Assembly (NCBI RefSeq): GCF_900129055.1
Contig: NZ_FQUZ01000010.1
Coordinates: 1-64,000 of the forward strand
Reading direction: 5' to 3'
Length of the DNA stretch: 64,000 nt
DNA from: Lampropedia hyalina DSM 16112
GTDB lineage: Bacteria > Pseudomonadota > Gammaproteobacteria > Burkholderiales > Burkholderiaceae_C
Shown: in pieces, positions 46,285 through 54,861 of the stretch
Numbering within the stretch: position 1 is the first letter of the stretch
How the letters are laid out: each line of letters starts with the position of its first letter
Program-made: the position numbers and the translations under genes
Notes under the pieces: generated by a model
The model's input: the letters and a program-made list of their open reading frames with translations, nothing else
Told to the model about the DNA's origin: nothing
Databases searched by the model: none

Positions 46285-47847
46285 ATGTCTGACAACGCCC
46301 CCAACACCTCCCCAGCCGTGCAGGATGCACCGGCCACCGACGAAAACCAGTTGATCGCCGAACGCCGCGACAAGCTGCGCGAGCTGCGCGAGCAGTCCGC
46401 CGCACGGCAGCAACCCGCCTTCCCCAACGACTTCAAGCCCCAGCACCGTGCCCAGAACCTGCACGACCGCCACGGTGCCGAAGACGGCGCGGCACTGGAG
46501 GCCCAGTCCCTAACCGTCTCGGTCGCCGGACGCATGATGCTCAAGCGCGTCATGGGCAAGGCCAGTTTTGCCACTGTGCAGGATGCCACAGGCCGCATCC
46601 AGCTCTACATTGGCCGCGATGCCGTGGGCGAAGACGTGTACTCCAGCTTCAAACGCTGGGACCTGGGCGACATCGTTGCCGCCGAAGGCAGCCTGTTCAA
46701 GACCAAGACCGGCGAACTCTCCATCAAGGTCGAAACCCTGCGGCTGCTCACCAAGAGCCTGCGCCCGTTGCCCGACAAATTCCACGGCATTGCCGACCAA
46801 GAACTCAAGTACCGCCAGCGTTACGTCGATCTCATCACCGACAGCGACACACGCGAACGCTTTGCCGCCCGCAGCAAGGCCATTTCCAGCGTGCGCCAGT
46901 TCATGGTCGAACACGAATTCCTTGAAGTCGAAACGCCCATGCTGCACCCCATTCCGGGCGGTGCCAACGCCAAGCCCTTCGTCACCCACCACAATGCCCT
47001 CGATCAGGACATGTACCTGCGTATTGCGCCGGAGCTGTACCTGAAGCGGCTGATCGTGGGCGGCTTCGAGCGCGTGTTCGAGATCAACCGCAGCTTCCGC
47101 AACGAAGGCATCTCGGTGCGCCACAACCCCGAATTCACCATGATGGAGTTCTACGCGGCCTACTGGAACTACCGCGACCTGATGGACTTCACCGAAGAGC
47201 TGCTGCGCCACGTCGCCAAGCAGGCCGTCGGCAACCTGCAACTGACCTACCAGGGGCAGGCAGTGGACCTGGCCCAGCCCTTTGCGCGCCTGACCATCCG
47301 CGAAGCCATCGTCGCCCACACCGATGCCGGGGAACACGTCGATGACCGCGACTGGCTCATCACATCCCTGCGCAAGCTGGGCCTGTCGGAAGCCAAGGAT
47401 CGCCTGAGCACCCGCAGCCTGGCCTCGCTGCAAGTCCTGTACTTTGAGGAAGCCGTGGAAGAAAAGCTCTGGCAACCCACCTTCATCATGGAGCACCCCA
47501 CCGAAATCTCGCCACTGGCGCGCGCCAACGATGAACGCCCCGAAGTCACCGAACGCTTCGAGCTGTACATCACCGGCCGCGAAATGGCCAATGGCTTCTC
47601 GGAACTCAACGATGCCGAAGACCAGGCCGAACGCTTCAACGCCCAGGTGGCCGCCAAGGACGGCGGCGACGACGAAGCCATGTTCTACGACCACGACTTC
47701 GTGCGCGCGCTGGAATACGGCATGCCGCCCACCGGCGGCTGTGGCGTGGGGCTGGACCGGCTGATGATGCTGCTCACCGACAGCCCCAGCATCCGCGATG
47801 TCATCCTGTTCCCGGCCCTGCGACGCGAAGCCGGCAAGAACGCCTGA
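46285..47847 (+). CDS. lysS: Lysyl-tRNA synthetase, class II
   Basis: The 520-residue enzyme has an N-terminal anticodon-binding OB fold ([22 protein letters not shown]) and a class II catalytic domain: motif 2 [21 protein letters not shown], and motif 3 [16 protein letters not shown]. An extended N-terminus ([25 protein letters not shown]) is common to the family. The Shine-Dalgarno before 46285 is weak. It lies 143 bp after ppk2. Confidence 0.97.
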   Translation: MSDNAPNTSPAVQDAPATDENQLIAERRDKLRELREQSAARQQPAFPNDFKPQHRAQNLHDRHGAEDGAALEAQSLTVSVAGRMMLKRVMGKASFATVQDATGRIQLYIGRDAVGEDVYSSFKRWDLGDIVAAEGSLFKTKTGELSIKVETLRLLTKSLRPLPDKFHGIADQELKYRQRYVDLITDSDTRERFAARSKAISSVRQFMVEHEFLEVETPMLHPIPGGANAKPFVTHHNALDQDMYLRIAPELYLKRLIVGGFERVFEINRSFRNEGISVRHNPEFTMMEFYAAYWNYRDLMDFTEELLRHVAKQAVGNLQLTYQGQAVDLAQPFARLTIREAIVAHTDAGEHVDDRDWLITSLRKLGLSEAKDRLSTRSLASLQVLYFEEAVEEKLWQPTFIMEHPTEISPLARANDERPEVTERFELYITGREMANGFSELNDAEDQAERFNAQVAAKDGGDDEAMFYDHDFVRALEYGMPPTGGCGVGLDRLMMLLTDSPSIRDVILFPALRREAGKNA

Positions 47848-47885
47848 CCCCATTGCCACCATTCTTCCACGCACCAGAACCGCGC

Positions 47886-48479
47886 ATGTTTCAAGCCCAC
47901 CTGCCCGTCTGGGCACACGAATGGGTCACACCCTTGGTACTGACCTTGCAGATTGCCCTGATTATGGGCATCGCCTGGTTCATCAAACGCATGCTGGGCA
48001 AGCTGATCCAGCGGCTGGCCATGCAATACAGCCTGCCGGCCGACATGGTGGTTCCCATGCGCACCCTGGGCGGCTGGCTCATCATCGCGGTGGCGGCACT
48101 GATGGTGCTGCAACGCCTGGGTGTATCGGCTCCGGTGCTGTGGACGGCCCTGTCGGGCTTTGCCGCAATGGCGGCAGTGGCATTTTTTGCCGCCTGGAGC
48201 GTACTCTCCAACCTGTTTTGCTCGTTCCTGATATTCACGGCCACGCCCTTTCGCATCGGGGACACCCTGGAGATTCTGGATGCTGCCGACAAACCCGGCG
48301 TCAAGGGACGAGTGCTGGTCATTCACCTGCTCTACACCACGCTGGAAGACCTCAACGGCGAAGCCACCGAAGGCGCGCTGCTGCAAATTCCCAACAGCGC
48401 GTTCTTCCAGAAAACCATCCGCCGCTGGCAACCCGACGAAAACGACCGCAAGCACTACCACTGGCAGCGCAGGATTTAG
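47886..48479 (+). CDS. MscS-family mechanosensitive channel-like protein
   Basis: This protein of about 197 residues has three N-terminal hydrophobic helices (VTPLVLTLQIALIMGIAWFI, GGWLIIAVAALMVLQRLG, and the pore-like VLWTALSGFAAMAAVAFFAAWSVLSNLFCS). The helix ends in the MscS signature ATPFRIGDTLEI. The following small beta domain is short (TTLEDLNGEATEGALLQIPNSAFF). It lacks the larger C-terminal vestibule, so it is a minimal MscS member. The ATG at 47886 is preferred to a TTG at 47853. It starts 38 bases after lysS and may be co-transcribed with it. Confidence 0.85.
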   Translation: MFQAHLPVWAHEWVTPLVLTLQIALIMGIAWFIKRMLGKLIQRLAMQYSLPADMVVPMRTLGGWLIIAVAALMVLQRLGVSAPVLWTALSGFAAMAAVAFFAAWSVLSNLFCSFLIFTATPFRIGDTLEILDAADKPGVKGRVLVIHLLYTTLEDLNGEATEGALLQIPNSAFFQKTIRRWQPDENDRKHYHWQRRI

Positions 48480-48748
48480 CGCGGCCACATCCCCAGCAGA
48501 AAACCCACGCACCCGCTTCTTGACAGAAATGTGACCTTCTGACAACACCGGCGGGCACTCGTGGAAAATGGCGTGAAATTTGCTTATAACAATTTCGTGA
48601 ATCCTTTAGACTGGTGTCCGCTACCTGCCCTGATCTTTGTGTGCCCGATGCCCTGACACTGGTTTCATGCCATGTTCCGGTTGCAGCCACGGCACATTCC
48701 TCCTGTCGGGATGGCGACTTTTTTTGACCTTCATCTTTACTGACCACC

Positions 48749-49705
48749 ATGAAAAAAACAGCAATTCACCTGACCGCACTGGCCGCCCTGTTCACGGGCG
48801 TGGCCGCCCATGCCCAAAGCAGCGTGACCCTGTATGGCCGCGTGAACACCACGGTCGAATACGAGGATGTGGACGGCACCAGCGGCTCCACCACCGGCCT
48901 GAAAAGCTCCGGCTCCTTCATTGGCTTCAAGGGCACGGAAGACCTGGGCAACGGCCTGACCGCCAGCTTCGTGCTGGAGCGCGAAGTCGATGCCACCACC
49001 GGTGCCTCCACCGGTTTCGAGCGCGAAACCCATGTCGCCCTCAGCGGTGGCTTCGGTACCGTGAAGCTGGGCAACTACAACTCCACGGCCTACACCTACA
49101 CCGCCGACTGGATCAGCCTGCACAACCACGATGTCGGCTCGTCTGCCGACAAACTGTTCGCCTACCCAGTCACCAACACCTCCAAGATCGGCTACCGCAC
49201 CCCCTCGCTGGGCGGTCTGGTACTGGAAGTGGGCTATGGCTTCGAGGACAACCACGGCAATGACTCCCCCTATGATCTGAGTGCCACCTATCAGGCCGGC
49301 GCACTGGATCTGGGCTTTGGCTTTGCCAAGTGGAACGACTGGGAAGCCTACACGCTGCGCGCACTCTACACCACCGGCCCGTTCACCCTGGGCGGCTATG
49401 TGCAGTACGACGATGACAGCGAGATCAGCACCCGTTATGGCGACCGCTTCTCTGCCCGTCTGGCAGGTGCCTACACCGTGGGCAATTCCGAATTCCACCT
49501 GAACGTGGGCTGGGCCGACGACTACGAAAACCTCAGCGACAGTGCTGCCGTGCAATACACGCTGGCATACAACTACAACCTGAGCAAGCGCACCAAGCTG
49601 TACGGCTTCTACACCGGACTGGAAAGCGACAACGGTGCCGTATATGGCAATAACCCCGGCAAGGATAGCAGCACCATCGCTGTGGGTATCCGCCACCTGT
49701 TCTGA
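48749..49705 (+). CDS. Gram-negative outer-membrane porin
   Basis: This 318-residue porin of the betaproteobacterial type has a signal peptide (KKTAIHLTALAALFTGVAAHAQ), then SSVTLYGRVNTTVEYEDVDG, with FIGFKGTEDLGNGLTASFVLE and ETHVALSGGFGTVKLGNYNS as family landmarks. The protein ends GIRHLF with C-terminal Phe. It is shorter than many trimeric porins (about 350-390 residues). The 269-bp gap before it contains TATAAC near 48585, a possible -10. Confidence 0.9.
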   Translation: MKKTAIHLTALAALFTGVAAHAQSSVTLYGRVNTTVEYEDVDGTSGSTTGLKSSGSFIGFKGTEDLGNGLTASFVLEREVDATTGASTGFERETHVALSGGFGTVKLGNYNSTAYTYTADWISLHNHDVGSSADKLFAYPVTNTSKIGYRTPSLGGLVLEVGYGFEDNHGNDSPYDLSATYQAGALDLGFGFAKWNDWEAYTLRALYTTGPFTLGGYVQYDDDSEISTRYGDRFSARLAGAYTVGNSEFHLNVGWADDYENLSDSAAVQYTLAYNYNLSKRTKLYGFYTGLESDNGAVYGNNPGKDSSTIAVGIRHLF

Positions 49706-49747
49706 TACCCGTCTCCTGCCAGCCCTGCAAGCCAGCGGCTGGCCATC

Positions 49748-49787
49748 AAAAAAACGCTGGCCCGTTACACGGTGCCAGCGTTTTTTT
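49748..49787 (+). terminator. Intrinsic terminator after the porin gene
   Basis: AAAAAAACGCTGGC pairs with GCCAGCGTTTTTTT around a 12-base loop. It is almost symmetrical, so it may also end the convergent DUF3817 gene, whose stop is 15 bases away. Confidence 0.9.
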
Positions 49788-49802
49788 GTACTTCAACCAC
49801 CG

Positions 49803-50177
49803 TCAGAGCCTGCCAGGGCGGCGGTTCGGTCGTGCCGTCGTTACTGCGGCCGGGGCCAGCAGTCCGCGCTTGCGATAGACGATTTCCAGCGGCAGCGTCA
49901 CCAGGGGCGGAATGGCAGCCAGAATCGCCAGTACGGTGTGCCACAGCGACCAGCGCAACTGCGAAGCCGTCCAAACCGCCACCGCCACATAGACCAGAAA
50001 AGCCACTCCATGCAGGCGGCCAAACCACCACACCAGCACTTCAGTGGTACCGGTGCCGTATTTCAGGAACATGCCCAGCAGCAAGCCGGCCCAGGTCAAG
50101 GCCTCCACCAGAGCCACCACACTGAACAGCCGACCGATAGGAGATACGGGAGCCGGAGAAGAAAAAGGATTGGCCAT
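49803..50177 (-). CDS. DUF3817-domain membrane protein
   Basis: This 124-residue protein has three hydrophobic helices: LFSVVALVEALTWAGLLLGMFL, WWFGRLHGVAFLVYVAVAVW and LWHTVLAILAAIPPLVTLPLEI. The pattern GRLHGVAFLVYV matches the DUF3817 family, members of which lack an assigned function. It is convergent with the porin gene. Element C lies immediately upstream of its start, so its promoter must overlap or cross that element. Confidence 0.85.
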   Translation of the reverse strand: MANPFSSPAPVSPIGRLFSVVALVEALTWAGLLLGMFLKYGTGTTEVLVWWFGRLHGVAFLVYVAVAVWTASQLRWSLWHTVLAILAAIPPLVTLPLEIVYRKRGLLAPAAVTTARPNRRPGRL

Positions 50178-50183
50178 GGCTTA

Positions 50184-50451
50184 GAACCTGTTCATGATCT
50201 TTTCATGGGGTACGCACGATGCCAAAACTGTTCCAATCAAGGCGCGCGGCGCAGCACAGACTGGGTGTCTGTGCAAGCCGTGCAACGCCGAGTGGGGCAG
50301 TTTTGGCATCGTGCCCTTTGGGTTGCCCCGTCAGGCAGGCCACTGCGGCGTTGCAAATCCTCGCCGGGCCACCAGCCCGACTGCGGTTTGCGCCTTGCAT
50401 TGACCTGCCTGACGGGGCAACGTACCCCATGAAAAGATCATGAACAGGTTC
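50184..50451. repeat. TAA-flanked inverted-repeat element C
   Basis: The ends GAACCTGTTCATGATCTT and its complement are perfect over about 31 bases, up to CATGGGGTACG. They bound 268 bp, with TTA on both sides (50181-50183, and 50452-50454, which is the dut stop codon on the minus strand). Inside are GCACGATGCCAAAACTG with its complement and GTTGCCCCGTCAGGCAGG with its complement. A core at 50343-50399 matches the core of element B when read on the minus strand. Confidence 0.85.
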
Positions 50452-50898
50452 TTACTGCTTTCCGGTGGAACCGTAACCACCTGCGCCGCGTTCGGAGGCC
50501 ACAAACTCCTGCACGATGTTCAGGCTGGCCTGCACCACCGGCACGATGACAAGCTGGGCGATCCGATCCAGCGGTGCAATCTGCACGGTCTGGCTGCTGC
50601 GGTTCCAGGCACTGACCATCAGTTGTCCCTGATAGTCGCTGTCGATCAGCCCGACCAGATTGCCCAGCACCAGCCCCTGTTTGTGCCCCAGGCCCGAGCG
50701 CGGCAGAATCAGCGCAGCATAGCCGGGGTCTTCGAGGTGAATCGCCAGCCCGGTGGGAATCAGCTCGACCTGCCCCGGCTCCAGGGCCAGCGGCTGCTCC
50801 AGCATGGCCCGCAAGTCCAGGCCGGCACTGCCTGCCGTGGCGTATTGGGGGAGTTGCCCGTGCAGACGGGCATCGAGAATCTTGACATCGAGTTTCAT
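50452..50898 (-). CDS. dut: Deoxyuridine 5'-triphosphate nucleotidohydrolase
   Basis: dUTPase hydrolyses dUTP to dUMP, keeping uracil out of DNA and supplying dTMP synthesis. The 148-residue trimeric-type protein carries the five motifs, including [35 protein letters not shown] and the C-terminal [10 protein letters not shown]. Its ATG overlaps the stop of the upstream lipoprotein gene. The stop codon TAA is the trinucleotide flanking repeat element C. Confidence 0.97.
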   Translation of the reverse strand: MKLDVKILDARLHGQLPQYATAGSAGLDLRAMLEQPLALEPGQVELIPTGLAIHLEDPGYAALILPRSGLGHKQGLVLGNLVGLIDSDYQGQLMVSAWNRSSQTVQIAPLDRIAQLVIVPVVQASLNIVQEFVASERGAGGYGSTGKQ

Positions 50899-51686
50899 GG
50901 TCTATCGGAAGGTTCGGCCCCGGTAGCCGGGGCGATGGCAGGGGAAGCACTGGCAGTGCCCCGGTTTTCAATCAGGCGGATGCGCATCTGGCTTTCGACC
51001 AACAGGGCTTCATTGCCGCTGCGCTGGGCGTATTGTGCCTGCAAGGCCAGCCACGCCAGCAAAGGCCGTCGCCACCCCTGTGCCGAAGCGGTGTCAATGG
51101 CGGTTTGCAGCAGGGTCTGCATGGCCGGGCCATCGGCGTTTTCCGGCATATTCTCGGCAGCACCGTAGCGGCGCAATGCCACGGCAGCAGCCAACAGGCG
51201 CGAAAGCGGCTCTTCCACCTTGGCCACTGCTGCCACGGCCTGTGGGAAGGCTGCCGGTGCGTCCGCCTCCAGCACCCGTGCCACACCTTGCTGGGCGGCA
51301 GGCAACAGCGGGGTTTGCAGCGTGGCCGATGGTGCGTACAGATAATCCGCATACGCCTGCTCGACCTGCCCTGCGACCGGGCGCAACACCTCGAAGCCGG
51401 TGCAATCCTGCCAGTCCAGACTGGCCACCTGCACGGCACACCGGCGCAACTCCAGTCGCGCCAGCCGGGCAGGATCGCCAGTGAGCGATACTTGCTCGCG
51501 TGCCTTGTTCCATTCGTGCTGCGCTTCAGAGGTGCGACCTGCCAGCCAGGCATTCTCAGCGGCTTGCAGCGCGGCATGGCTGTTGATCTGCCAGGCGGGC
51601 GTGGGCGGCTTGTGGCCACAGGCCAGCAACAGCAGCCCCGCCAGCAGGGGCAGTGCCATGCGGATGGCCGCAGTGCAAACAGTCAT
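50895..51686 (-). CDS. Putative lipoprotein of unknown function
   Basis: This 263-residue protein has a signal peptide with lipobox LLLLACGHK (Cys at about 23). The rest is alanine-rich and helical ([55 protein letters not shown]). An alternative start at 51659 (MALPLLAG) would place the lipobox closer to the N-terminus. No known family is recognised; it does not look like the usual auxiliary lipoprotein of MCE transporters. It overlaps dut by four bases and lies ten bases after the MCE gene. Confidence 0.7.
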   Translation of the reverse strand: MTVCTAAIRMALPLLAGLLLLACGHKPPTPAWQINSHAALQAAENAWLAGRTSEAQHEWNKAREQVSLTGDPARLARLELRRCAVQVASLDWQDCTGFEVLRPVAGQVEQAYADYLYAPSATLQTPLLPAAQQGVARVLEADAPAAFPQAVAAVAKVEEPLSRLLAAAVALRRYGAAENMPENADGPAMQTLLQTAIDTASAQGWRRPLLAWLALQAQYAQRSGNEALLVESQMRIRLIENRGTASASPAIAPATGAEPSDRP

Positions 51687-51696
51687 CGGCACTCCT

Positions 51697-52716
51697 TCAA
51701 GGCAGGGTGATTTCAGGGGTCTGGCCAAACGGCCAGCGGCTGTTGATTTGCCCCAGCAGGCCATCGACCTTGCGCAGGCTGCTCTGCACTTCCATGCGCA
51801 GCGCGTTCAGGTCGGTAGAGGTTTCGCTGAGGTTGCCACTGATGGTCTTGGCATCGTCGAGCACCCGGTTGATTTTCTCCAGGCTCTGGCGCGTGTCGCT
51901 GAGCAGGGCTTGCAGTTCCTGGGTGCTGGCCTGTGCATCGCGCACCAGCCCGCTGGCTCCGAACACCTGTTCATCGGCATGGCCTGCCATGCGGTTGAGC
52001 CGCCCCACCAAATGGTTGATGCCAGTCAGGGTCTGCCGCACTTGTGCGGCCTCCTCGCCATTGCCCAGCAGTGTGCGCAACAGGCCATCGCGGGCAGTGG
52101 TCTGCCCCAGTGTCGCGCCCAACTGGTTCAGGTGTGCGAGGCTTTGCGCCAGATCGGACTGGCCGGAGGTCAGTTGTCCCAGGTTGTCCAACACCACGCG
52201 GGTGGATGCCAGCAACTGGGGAATCTCTGCCGAAGCGTCGCCGTAGAGCACCGTGCGTTCGGCATTGTCGGGCAGCGGGGGATCGTCCCAGTCGCTGGTG
52301 TAGGCACGCAGGCTGGTGGCTCCCAGAATATTGCGCACCAGTGTGAACAGGCTGGATTCGCGCAGCCGGTGGGCGTTGCTCTCCGGAATGGCAATGTGGA
52401 TGCGCACCGTACCATCGTCGGCCAGTTGAATCTGCTGCACCGAGCCAATCGGGAAGCCGGAAAACGTCAGGTCCATGCCAATGGAGATGCCGTCGGAATT
52501 GTCGGCGGTGAGGATCAGGCTCTGCTTGTCCTCGAATGCCCCGCGTGCGTACAGCAGGTAGAACCCCCCCCCCAGTGCCAGCACCAGCGTCAGTGCCATC
52601 AGCACCAGCGACTGCCAGTGCAGGCGGCGGTTGGGCTGGAGCAGCGGCAAGCCCAGCGACGACAGCGGGGCTGGGTCGGCATCAGGGGAAAGCGGGGGAG
52701 ACTGCGGCGTGCTCAT
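51697..52716 (-). CDS. MCE/MlaD-family lipid-transport protein
   Basis: This 339-residue protein has one N-terminal membrane helix (about 36-57, SLVLMALTLVLALGGGFYLLYA). The MCE domain follows (FEDKQSLILTADNSDGISIGMDLTFSGFPIGSVQQI, about 61-96). A long helical part with repeated heptads (LNQLGATLGQTTARDG, ASTQELQALLSDTRQSLEKI) probably forms a coiled coil in the periplasm. It would carry phospholipid or another hydrophobic substrate across the periplasm together with the MlaE permease encoded just upstream. Confidence 0.88.
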   Translation of the reverse strand: MSTPQSPPLSPDADPAPLSSLGLPLLQPNRRLHWQSLVLMALTLVLALGGGFYLLYARGAFEDKQSLILTADNSDGISIGMDLTFSGFPIGSVQQIQLADDGTVRIHIAIPESNAHRLRESSLFTLVRNILGATSLRAYTSDWDDPPLPDNAERTVLYGDASAEIPQLLASTRVVLDNLGQLTSGQSDLAQSLAHLNQLGATLGQTTARDGLLRTLLGNGEEAAQVRQTLTGINHLVGRLNRMAGHADEQVFGASGLVRDAQASTQELQALLSDTRQSLEKINRVLDDAKTISGNLSETSTDLNALRMEVQSSLRKVDGLLGQINSRWPFGQTPEITLP

Positions 52717-52734
52717 GCGGGAGGGCAGAGGGTT

Positions 52735-53559
52735 TCAGAAGTAGTGCAAGGCCAAGCATAACACCTCGATCAGCAACAGGATCGCCAGCATCCGCGCCAG
52801 CGTGGCCAGCTCGGTGTCGGAACGCAGGCCATAGCGGGTGTTGTAAATGCCCGAGGTCAGCGGAATCAGCCCCACCACAAAACCAAAGGAAAGCACCTTC
52901 AGGAAATAAATGATGCTGAAAGGCGCGGTCATGATGCGCCCGAATTCGTGCGTGAACAGCGACAGCCCGGCTGCCGTATAGCCATACACGCCCACATAAA
53001 GCGTGCCCATCGCCAGCACGCTGCCAAAGGCAGTGAACATGGTGCTGGCGTACAGGCTCATGAGCAGGCGCGGCAATAATTCGCTGCGCAACGGGTCGCC
53101 CCCGGCCTGGCGCACCCGCTGCAAATGCCGTGCGCGCCGCAGGCCGGCCAGCTCGGCCCCCATCGGAATGCCCATCTTGATGGCCACCACCAGGGCCGCT
53201 GCCAGCGGCAACAGTTCCAGCACCAGCACACGCTGCACCAGCGGCATGGTCAAACCCGCCAGCCCATAACCGGCCAGCGATTGCGCCACGATGCGCGTGA
53301 GCACCGACGAGGCCAGAGCCACCAGCAGCAAAAACAGCACCAGCGGCCATTTCAGCCGCACATAGACCCGCTGCGCCACGGTATTCCACAGACGCAGGCT
53401 GTAACTGGCCGGTGATGCCATCAGCAGCAGCGCGGCAGAGCCCACATACAGATTGTTCCACCACAGCAGCCACCACTCATGCAGGTGCTGCCAAAGCTTC
53501 TGCGGAGGCGGTGCAGCAGCGGCCATCCGCTGGCCCGGCTCTGGCTGGCGTTCAGACAT
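52735..53559 (-). CDS. MlaE-family ABC transporter permease
   Basis: This 274-residue permease has five or six helices. VLFLLLVALASSVLTRIVAQ is followed by the conserved loop AALVVAIKMGIPMGAELAGLRR, the segment equivalent to the EQ/GAELGTM coupling region of MlaE, and FLKVLSFGFVVGLIPLTSGI. No STAS or ATPase domain is fused. The expected MlaF-type ATPase gene is absent on both sides: the MerR gene overlaps its start by eight bases and the MCE gene follows after 18 bases. Confidence 0.87.
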   Translation of the reverse strand: MSERQPEPGQRMAAAAPPPQKLWQHLHEWWLLWWNNLYVGSAALLLMASPASYSLRLWNTVAQRVYVRLKWPLVLFLLLVALASSVLTRIVAQSLAGYGLAGLTMPLVQRVLVLELLPLAAALVVAIKMGIPMGAELAGLRRARHLQRVRQAGGDPLRSELLPRLLMSLYASTMFTAFGSVLAMGTLYVGVYGYTAAGLSLFTHEFGRIMTAPFSIIYFLKVLSFGFVVGLIPLTSGIYNTRYGLRSDTELATLARMLAILLLIEVLCLALHYF

Positions 53560-54019
53560 GGCGGGGTCGCGCCGAAGGCACGGCGGTGTGGGCTGTGTCC
53601 ATCTGGTCGGCCTGCTGGTGCAGGGTCTCGATCAGATGGCAGTGCGTGCCCTGGCCGTCGCACACTTGCAGCAGCCCCGCGAGCTTGTGCTCCAGCCCCT
53701 GCAACTCCAGCAGACGTTCGCGCACATGGTGCAGATGCCCGGCAATCGCATCGATGGCCAGCGCGCAGTCCTGCGGGCGGGATTCATCGAGTTGCAGGAT
53801 GTGCGCGGTCTCCTCCAGCGACATATCCAGTGAGCGGCAAAGGCGAATCAGCCGCAAGGTATGAATATCCTGTGCCGTATAGTAACGATATTGGTTGTCG
53901 GCGCGCAGACTGGCCTGCAACAGCCCCTGGCTCTCGTAGTGGCGGATATTGGCCGCCGACACGCCCGACAGCCGTGCCGCCTCGCCAATGCGGTAGTGCC
54001 TGCCGCTATCAGGCGACAC
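53552..54019 (-). CDS. MerR-family regulator, Cd(II)/Pb(II)-type
   Basis: This protein of about 155 residues has the MerR winged helix (HYRIGEAARLSGVSAANIRHYESQGLLQ) followed by a long dimerisation helix. Cysteines in SRPQDCALA and VCDGQGTHCHLIETL occur at positions like those of CadR/PbrR-type metal sites. The start is uncertain: GTG at 54019 gives the expected length, while TTG at 54046 and ATG at 54124 or 54157 are possible. It overlaps the MlaE permease start by eight bases, so it leads the transporter operon. Its own divergent target would be the short ORF at 54234. Confidence 0.8.
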   Translation of the reverse strand: MSPDSGRHYRIGEAARLSGVSAANIRHYESQGLLQASLRADNQYRYYTAQDIHTLRLIRLCRSLDMSLEETAHILQLDESRPQDCALAIDAIAGHLHHVRERLLELQGLEHKLAGLLQVCDGQGTHCHLIETLHQQADQMDTAHTAVPSARPRHV

Positions 54020-54233
54020 GCTCGAAGGGCGTACAGAAGTGCTCAATTTGCCGCGTCCATTCCAAAATGCAGAAGGGCCATAGCGTACCAAAATCCCGCA
54101 TGGGTGAGGCCCATGCAAGACCATGCCACAGCCAAATTGTAAAAAATGTAAATCCACCCCCTACCCTGTCAACGCACAGGCACCTGACCACGTTGTGGAT
54201 GGCATGTTTCATTCCAACGAAAGTGAATCCTCC

Positions 54234-54293
54234 ATGACACACACCGCCATTCTGAGCATCTGGCCCGACGACGAACGCGATCGCAAGCGTTGA
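54234..54293 (+). CDS. Possible 19-residue ORF with its own terminator
   Basis: The ORF reads MTHTAILSIWPDDERDRKR and is preceded by AAAGTGAA, a weak ribosome site. A terminator follows 32 bases after its stop. It lies in the 467-bp region between the MerR gene and gcvH, opposite in direction to MerR. A palindrome CCTGT-N6-ACAGG (54165-54180) lies 54 bases upstream and could be a metal-regulator operator. Whether it encodes a peptide, a small RNA or nothing cannot be decided. Confidence 0.3.
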   Translation: MTHTAILSIWPDDERDRKR

Positions 54294-54324
54294 GCCATCG
54301 CTCCCTGATCCACCCTTGTATTGC

Positions 54325-54360
54325 ATACCAGCCGACAACTGAAGCGGTTGGTATTTTTTT
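54325..54360 (+). terminator. Intrinsic terminator after the short ORF
   Basis: ATACCAGCCG pairs with CGGTTGGTAT (one G-T pair) around a 10-base loop, followed by T7. It implies a plus-strand transcript that ends before gcvH. Confidence 0.85.
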
Positions 54361-54486
54361 GCCTGCCGCAATCGCCCCCTCACTTGCGTACCGCCACATG
54401 CCGCCCATGCACACCAGCCTGATACGGCAACAGGCCCGCACCGGGAAAATGCCCTAGAATTTTTCCCTTTTTCACAGGGGATGGGC

Positions 54487-54861
54487 ATGGGCCTGAAATT
54501 TTCCAAAGACCACACATGGGTGGACGACAGCAATGTGCAGGCGGCCACGGTGGGCATTACCGTCCATGCGCAAGAGACGCTGGGGGACGTGGTGTTCGTC
54601 GATCTGCCAGCGATTGGCCAGCGTTTCCAGCAAGGCGACGTGGTGGGCGTGGTGGAATCGGTCAAGGCCGCAGCCGATGTGCTGCTGCCGGTGGCCGGTG
54701 AAATTGTCGCCGTGAACGAAGCCCTGCGCGACGATCCCTCGCTGGCCAATACCGATCCGCTGGGAGCGGGCTGGTTCGTGCGCATTGCCATCAGCGCGCC
54801 CGAACAGCTCGATGGCTTGCTGCAAGCGCAGGCCTACAGCGACTTTTCGGCCAACGCCTGA
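54487..54861 (+). CDS. gcvH: Glycine cleavage system H-like lipoyl protein
   Basis: This 124-residue lipoyl carrier protein has MGLKFSKDHTWVDD, then TVGITVHAQETLGDVVFVDLP, and the lipoyl site VVESVKAAADV (Lys60). It would shuttle aminomethyl groups in glycine cleavage or serve as a lipoate relay. gcvT and gcvP are not next to it, which is unusual for a complete cleavage operon. AGGGG precedes the ATG at 54487 by six bases; an ATG at 54481 would touch that sequence. Its last 28 bases overlap the end of the convergent LysR gene. Confidence 0.9.
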   Translation: MGLKFSKDHTWVDDSNVQAATVGITVHAQETLGDVVFVDLPAIGQRFQQGDVVGVVESVKAAADVLLPVAGEIVAVNEALRDDPSLANTDPLGAGWFVRIAISAPEQLDGLLQAQAYSDFSANA

